From Zanthoxylum bungeanum (Eukaryota > Streptophyta > Magnoliopsida > Sapindales > Rutaceae): a DNA stretch of 64,000 nucleotides. A model generated the notes under the pieces. That model had not been told where the DNA came from. It saw nothing but the letters and a program-made list of their open reading frames with translations, and did no database searches. The DNA is taken from the NCBI GenBank assembly GCA_019454045.1, contig SKCR01029071.1, positions 186,001 to 250,000 of the forward strand, in the 5' to 3' direction. The translations under genes and the position numbers were made by a program. Position 1 is the stretch's first letter. Every line of letters begins with the position of its first letter. This document shows, in pieces, positions 60,501-64,000 of the stretch.

Positions 60501-63025
60501 GAGAGTGTTTCTGAAGCTGCAACCTTACAAGATGAAGTCCTTAGCCAAGAAGCCTAATCAAAAACTGAGCATGAGATTCTATGGCCCATACCCGATTCTG
60601 GCTACGTATGGCGAGAAGTGGCTTACAAGCTCCAGTTACTCGAGAACTCCGCCATACATCTCGTGTTTCATGTTTCACAATTAAAGGCTGCTAAGGGAGG
60701 TGATATTCCTTACACTCCTATACCTACTTGTTTGACAGACGAATTAGAGTTACAAGTGCAACCAGAGGAGGTTAAGCAGATTCGTGAGCTGTTAAAAGGT
60801 CAATATGAAGTTCTGATCAAACGGCTGGGACTTCCAAATTGTGACAGTTCATGGGAACTGCTAGAGAACATCAAAACCCATTATCCTTTTTTCCAACCTT
60901 GAGGACAAGGTTAAGCTTTTGGGGAGGAGTATTGATAAGGCCACAAATCAGCCCAAGGTTTATAGCAGAAAGAGAAAGGTTTCCAGCAGGTTTCCAGCAG
61001 CCCAGCAGATCCTTTCAAACAAATGCAGAGCTCAGCCCAATCAGTTTGAGTGAAATTATTTGTTATGTCTTTTGTGGTTGCCACATGTCATTTCCTTATT
61101 GGTAGTTGTCAATTTTGTTAGGGAATTCGGTTATAGCATGAGGATTGCCTGAGGATGGGTAGGATTGTTTTTTATGAGAATTTTGTAAGGAGCCCTAAGC
61201 TGCTTGAAAGCTTAGAAACCATTTCTTAATTGATAATTTTCAATACAAACATCTATTTTGTTCTTACTATTTTGGTCAAAACATATTGTTCTTATCATAA
61301 AACAACTCCTAGAATCTCCATTAATATACAAGGTTCTCATTCATTAATAGTTTATGTATATCCAGGGCCAGTCTGGTTGTCTAGCATAATATAATGCAGG
61401 ATTGAAATCTCTCACCTCATACATAGAAAACCAAATAAAGTAATAGTTAGATTCCATTTATGTGTGCAAGAAAGGATATCTACCAATATCAACACATTTC
61501 ATGTCAACTACAAGAAGAGGATTTAAATATAAAGAGCTTTTCTATTTTGCAGACGTCCAGATTCTCGCTAAAATCAGGGCATCCAAAGTGTGCTCTATTG
61601 CACCGTTGAAAAGCCATCAAATGGATCGGAGTGAAATTGCAGTTGACATAATCATTTCATTCGGATGGTTAACTGTTGAATATATAAAGAAAAACTATTC
61701 AAAAAGTGACAGCCCTTGCTGAAGAGTTATAAGTGAAATCATAAAAGTCAGATAGCAGTAATGATGAAGGCATGAATGCTGTTGTGACTTGAGTGTTTTA
61801 CATATATTGGCACTTGGCAGTGCATTTTGAGCCATTTGATCTCATCTAACAATCCAAAAATTATGTCCACATTTTAGTAAGAATCTGGACATTCACATAG
61901 TATCTCAGATGCTGTATTGAAGATCATTAATGCAGAAATAACTATACAGAAAGTACCACTTGGTGACAACATAAACCCTTGATCTTTCTTCAAAGACAAG
62001 TTGCAATCAGTCGCCTCGTCAAAATCAATTTCTAATTCGGTCATCCAATCCATGCGTAAATACAAAATAGTTAAGCACAGCAGTCAAACAAAACCCAACA
62101 TACCAACCAATATAAACATATATTCATATAGAACCCAAAACAAAAGGTAAAAAATAAAAAGAAGCTTGCATTTAAGAACGGCCAACCAAATTCTTGTAAT
62201 GCTATGATATTTGTCAACAAGATAATGCAAACAATGACCCACACTACCATAAAAAGTATCATCAACAGCCATACCTCAGTTTTGTAGCGAGAATCAGCTG
62301 GAGGTATCTTTAGCTGCACCTTCCAATCTTGAGAACTAGTAAGCGAAAAAAATATATAAATATATTCAGATCTGTTAGGACCCAATTACGAAGGGGTAAT
62401 TGAATAAGGGTAGTTTAGACATTTCATAGTGATTGTTTTAGTATAAGTAAACCATATGAGGCAGTTTTTCGGGTTAGCTGGGGAAATGAATTAATCTTAG
62501 CTCTAGGAGGGCAGGCTGCCTCTAAGGCCTAGGGTTACTGGTTCTTGATTGTGTTGCTTAGGGTTGATTTCATTATGTTATTGATATCCTTGTAATCGGT
62601 CACTGTTCTTGATCAATATTAAGTCATATCAGCATTATTCATTCATCTCTTAGTTCCCAATTGTTGTAATTTTCTGTCAGGATTACCTAGGGTTCTATCA
62701 AGATCACACACAATGTTGTCCCCATTGGAATGCTATATTTTCTTTCTCTGCAATTCAAACAAATTAACATGTACCTAGGGTCAATGGCAGCTTCGGACTG
62801 TACGGTCTTCTCAACCTCGTAGGAGGAATCAGCGCCGGAAAAATCATTGCGCCGCAGCCACTGCTGCTGCTGCTGATGTTGATGAAATTGTTGCTGGTTC
62901 TGGAGAAAATTACGCTGCACGTACTGTTGCTGAGGACGGCTCGACTGAAAGCTAGGGTTAGCCGCGTTAACTCCGCCGCGGCCTCCGCCGATCCCCGGTG
63001 GATACCTACCTCTACTATTATTCAT
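51547..63025 (-). CDS. RH8: DEAD-box ATP-dependent RNA helicase, DHH1/DDX6 family (plant RH6/RH8/RH12 type)
   Basis: Nine exons join in frame at GT/AG sites: 63025-62775, 62335-62275, 55015-54781, 53684-53446, 52990-52739, 52643-52463, 52035-51947, 51838-51765 and 51625-51547 (stop TGA). The total is 1461 nt, 486 residues; Arabidopsis relatives are about 500. A glutamine-rich N-terminus starts [18 protein letters not shown]. Motifs: Q (GFERPSPIQ), I (AKNGTGKT), Ia (PTRELALQ), Ib (TPGR), II (DEAD, split over exons 4 and 5), III (SAT), IV (SIIFCNS), V (TRGIDIQ), VI ([10 protein letters not shown]), ending DQAIYCQ. The family drives mRNA decapping and translational repression in P-bodies. The paralogue (RH8 rather than RH6 or RH12) is a best guess. 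Intron 2 (55016-62274) is enlarged by an antisense gypsy element. Confidence 0.97.
54224..54725. mobile_element. hAT-like MITE, CAGTGTTCTAAAA family, in helicase intron 3
   Basis: The left end is CAGTGTTCTAAAACGCGC; the right end is shortened to cgcgcaacagtg, having lost the gcgcttttaga portion. The 8-bp duplication tatttgac is intact (54216-54223 and 54726-54733). It is the same insertion as 6005-6541 and shows that the right end decayed after the duplication. Confidence 0.85.
55162..55520 (+). repeat. 5' LTR of the intronic gypsy element
   Basis: 359 bp, TGATGAGGCC start, cttatca end, preceded by taaaa. It matches 60933-61297 and 6979-7338. Confidence 0.92.
55524..55535 (+). other. Primer binding site of the intronic gypsy element
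   Basis: The sequence tggtatcagagt is complementary to the initiator tRNA-Met 3' end and lies three bases after the LTR. Confidence 0.82.
55567..56760 (+). pseudogene. Gypsy gag with stops
   Basis: Starts [20 protein letters not shown] and runs open to a stop at 55888 after VNRYFALIR. It resumes at 55977 with the retrotransposon-gag core ([20 protein letters not shown], then [12 protein letters not shown] and [19 protein letters not shown]), stops again, and ends with a knuckle-like [13 protein letters not shown] near 56600-56640. This was the capsid protein. Confidence 0.85.
56838..60903 (+). pseudogene. Gypsy pol (PR, RT, RNase H, IN, chromodomain-like tail), interrupted
   Basis: Protease: [20 protein letters not shown] (about 56845). 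RT: truncated before [17 protein letters not shown] (57462), then a damaged [10 protein letters not shown] and [18 protein letters not shown]. RNase [14 protein letters not shown] (about 57990), split at 58121 by the hAT-like element, resuming [11 protein letters not shown] at 59195. Integrase: NCDIC zinc region, [26 protein letters not shown] and [14 protein letters not shown] (to about 60360). The tail at 60780-60900 reads [20 protein letters not shown], a chromodomain-like fold. Several stops make it inactive. Confidence 0.87.
58121..59186. mobile_element. Non-autonomous hAT-like element with a GCGGGTTTGGTAAT core, in gypsy RNase H
   Basis: Ends TAGGGATGGCAA and TTGCCATCTCTA, near-perfect inverted repeats. 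The 8-bp duplication is gcgagaac (58113-58120) and gcaagaac (59187-59194), one mismatch. The paralogous gypsy at about 10385 reads through uninterrupted (gagcgagaactgacggcc), giving the empty site. Both ends reiterate gcgggtttggtaat-like motifs; the middle (58330-58960) holds a 103-residue frame without recognised similarity. Confidence 0.94.
60916..60932 (+). other. Polypurine tract of the intronic gypsy element
   Basis: The sequence ttttggggaggagtat lies directly before the 3' LTR. Confidence 0.75.
60933..61297 (+). repeat. 3' LTR of the intronic gypsy element
   Basis: 365 bp, TGATAAGGCC start, cttatca end, followed by taaaa. It has a short duplication of gtttccagcag near 60980 that the 5' LTR lacks. 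Confidence 0.92.
61303..62274 (-). other. Rest of helicase intron 2, no gene
   Basis: This is the native intron sequence between the gypsy element and exon 2. Frames here (61462-61722 plus; 62071-62385 minus, which overlaps exon 2) are not independent genes. Confidence 0.7.
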
Positions 63026-63240
63026 CACCACTAACAAACAAGGGGAAAAATAAAATCCTAACTACAAACTAATCGACACATAACTAACAACAAAAAGCCG
63101 ATTCTAGGGTTGTGGTTGACGAACTGGAGCCTTAAAAAGTGGCAAAAACGGTGCGTATTGTCATGTAAAAAAAAAAAAAAAAACTAGGGTTTCGATGTTA
63201 CTAGGGCATTTTTTTACCGATCCGAGTTCCCTCGGGCGAA
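63026..63240 (-). promoter_or_regulatory. Helicase 5' UTR and proximal promoter with telo-box motifs
   Basis: On the gene strand, AAACCCTA (plus 63185-63192) and AACCCTA (plus 63105-63111) are telo-box-type motifs common near transcription starts of plant translation and RNA-related genes. A poly-A/T run (63168-63183) lies between. The start site is not determined. The ATG at 63025 is the first in this frame; the codon four upstream is TTG, not ATG. Confidence 0.5.
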
Positions 63241-63359
63241 GGAAAGAGGAGGAGCGAGTTGACTCAGCTTGACTTTTTTGATTTCATTTGATTTGTTTGT
63301 CTGTGTCTGTTGAAACTGCATATATGAAATGACCAAATAACTCTCACAGCCGTCCCTAG

Positions 63360-64000
63360 GGCGTCAATCATTAGTCGGATGGAGACTCAACCCACTCTAT
63401 TGAAATTTTTTCAACCCGAACCGTACAATTTGTGCGGGTCGTAGGTTTGAGTTTATGGGTTGAATTTATTTTTATTTAAATATAAAAATCAATCATATAA
63501 AATTAAAAATTATTAGAAATTCAACTATAAAAAAATAATAATAATTAACACATGAGCAATACGAGTTGCGGGTTGAAATTTTTCCAGACCGTATCAACCG
63601 ACAACTCACACAGATTGACTAATTCCAACCTATTGGGTTTGAAAATTTTTCTAAATCGCGCCAATCATGGGTTGACTCGTTGGTCGAGTTAAATTTACAG
63701 ACCCTTAAATTTGATAAAATGGTGTTAGATAATGAAATAAAGTTTCGGGTCGGGCCCGCAGAGTAAAGGTCTAGCTCGGGCCCGAGCCGGGTCTAGCGCA
63801 TTAAGCTCGGGCGGGGCTCGGGCTTAAAAAAATATTATTTATATTTATATAATAAATTAAAAAGATTTAATTTTTTATTAATAAAAATCGGGTCGGATAA
63901 AGTCCGGTCCGGACCCGAGTCGGGCCGGGCCGACCCGGCTCGAAAGACGTCAGGGCCGGGCTTTTTCCCGAACCCGGGCAAAAAAAATACTTATCAGGCT
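63360..64000. repeat. Low-complexity blocks of the motif-reiterated type (cgggtcgggcccg)
   Basis: At 63400-63480 and 63560-63700 reiterated gggttg/caaccc-like motifs occur, and from about 63745 to the window end reiterated cgggtcgggcccgag. The style equals the interiors of the hAT-like elements, but no end pair with an 8-bp duplication could be found; the right block probably continues past the window. Confidence 0.4.

Larger units (their letters stand above)
55162..61297 (+). mobile_element. Ty3/gypsy chromovirus-like element in helicase intron 2, antisense to the gene
   Basis: LTRs at 55162-55520 and 60933-61297, perfect duplication taaaa (55157-55161 and 61298-61302), initiator-Met primer site at 55524 and polypurine tract before 60933. 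Order: gag, protease, RT, RNase H, integrase, C-terminal chromodomain-like segment; this is Ty3/gypsy. Without the nested hAT-like element it is about 5.1 kb, small, as in compact chromovirus lineages. Stops in gag and pol and an RT deletion near 57450 make it non-autonomous now. It lies in the gene's intron in opposite orientation. Confidence 0.93.

Noticed and set aside
62071..62385. Membrane-like 104-residue minus-strand frame
   Set aside because: Its useful part is helicase exon 2 (62335-62275); the hydrophobic remainder is intron sequence read past the donor.

Overview
The window is nuclear DNA of a flowering plant, most likely a eudicot. It is AT-rich and holds one spliced plant gene; the rest is mainly LTR retrotransposons, short hAT-like DNA transposons and satellite arrays. 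I could not identify the species.

The one complete host gene is on the minus strand (coding 51547-63025). It encodes a 486-residue DEAD-box RNA helicase of the DHH1/DDX6 family (plant RH6/RH8/RH12 group). Nine coding exons can be joined in frame at GT/AG sites, and all helicase motifs are intact. Intron 2 is 7.3 kb because a chromovirus-like Ty3/gypsy element sits in it antisense, with TSD taaaa and its own nested hAT-like element. Intron 3 and a probable 3'-UTR intron each carry a further hAT-like MITE.

A second copy of the middle of this gene lies at 4972-11079: exons 4 and 3, the same intron MITE and the same gypsy insertion. This is a direct segmental duplication about 48 kb away, younger than both insertions. 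It breaks off in the gypsy integrase at 11079. On the left it touches a degenerate Ty1/copia element (321-4971), which probably interrupts it, so more of the copy may lie left of the window.

The middle (12.7-46.8 kb) is a nest of retrotransposons whose order can be read from target-site duplications. Element T (12756-22238, TSD tcttt) is a non-autonomous element, probably Tat/Ogre-like, with minisatellites and an antisense spliced coiled-coil gene. A solo LTR of another family (16312-19109, TSD attcc) sits in one of its minisatellites, and a hAT-like element (17305-18060) sits in that LTR. Further right, a SIRE/Opie-like copia remnant on the minus strand is split by element B (26275-46766, minus). 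B is split in turn by its relative element A (32747-44137, plus, TSD ctccc). A and B keep gag and the integrase tail but have lost most of pol, and each carries different satellite arrays near its 3' end.

A recurring feature is a set of hAT-like elements (TAGGGGTG- or TAGGGATGG-type ends, 8-bp TSDs) whose interiors are reiterations of one short motif, a different motif in each copy. I saw no CRISPR array, rRNA, tRNA gene or bacterial-type operon. The novelty here is in transposon structure and in the host-gene duplication.
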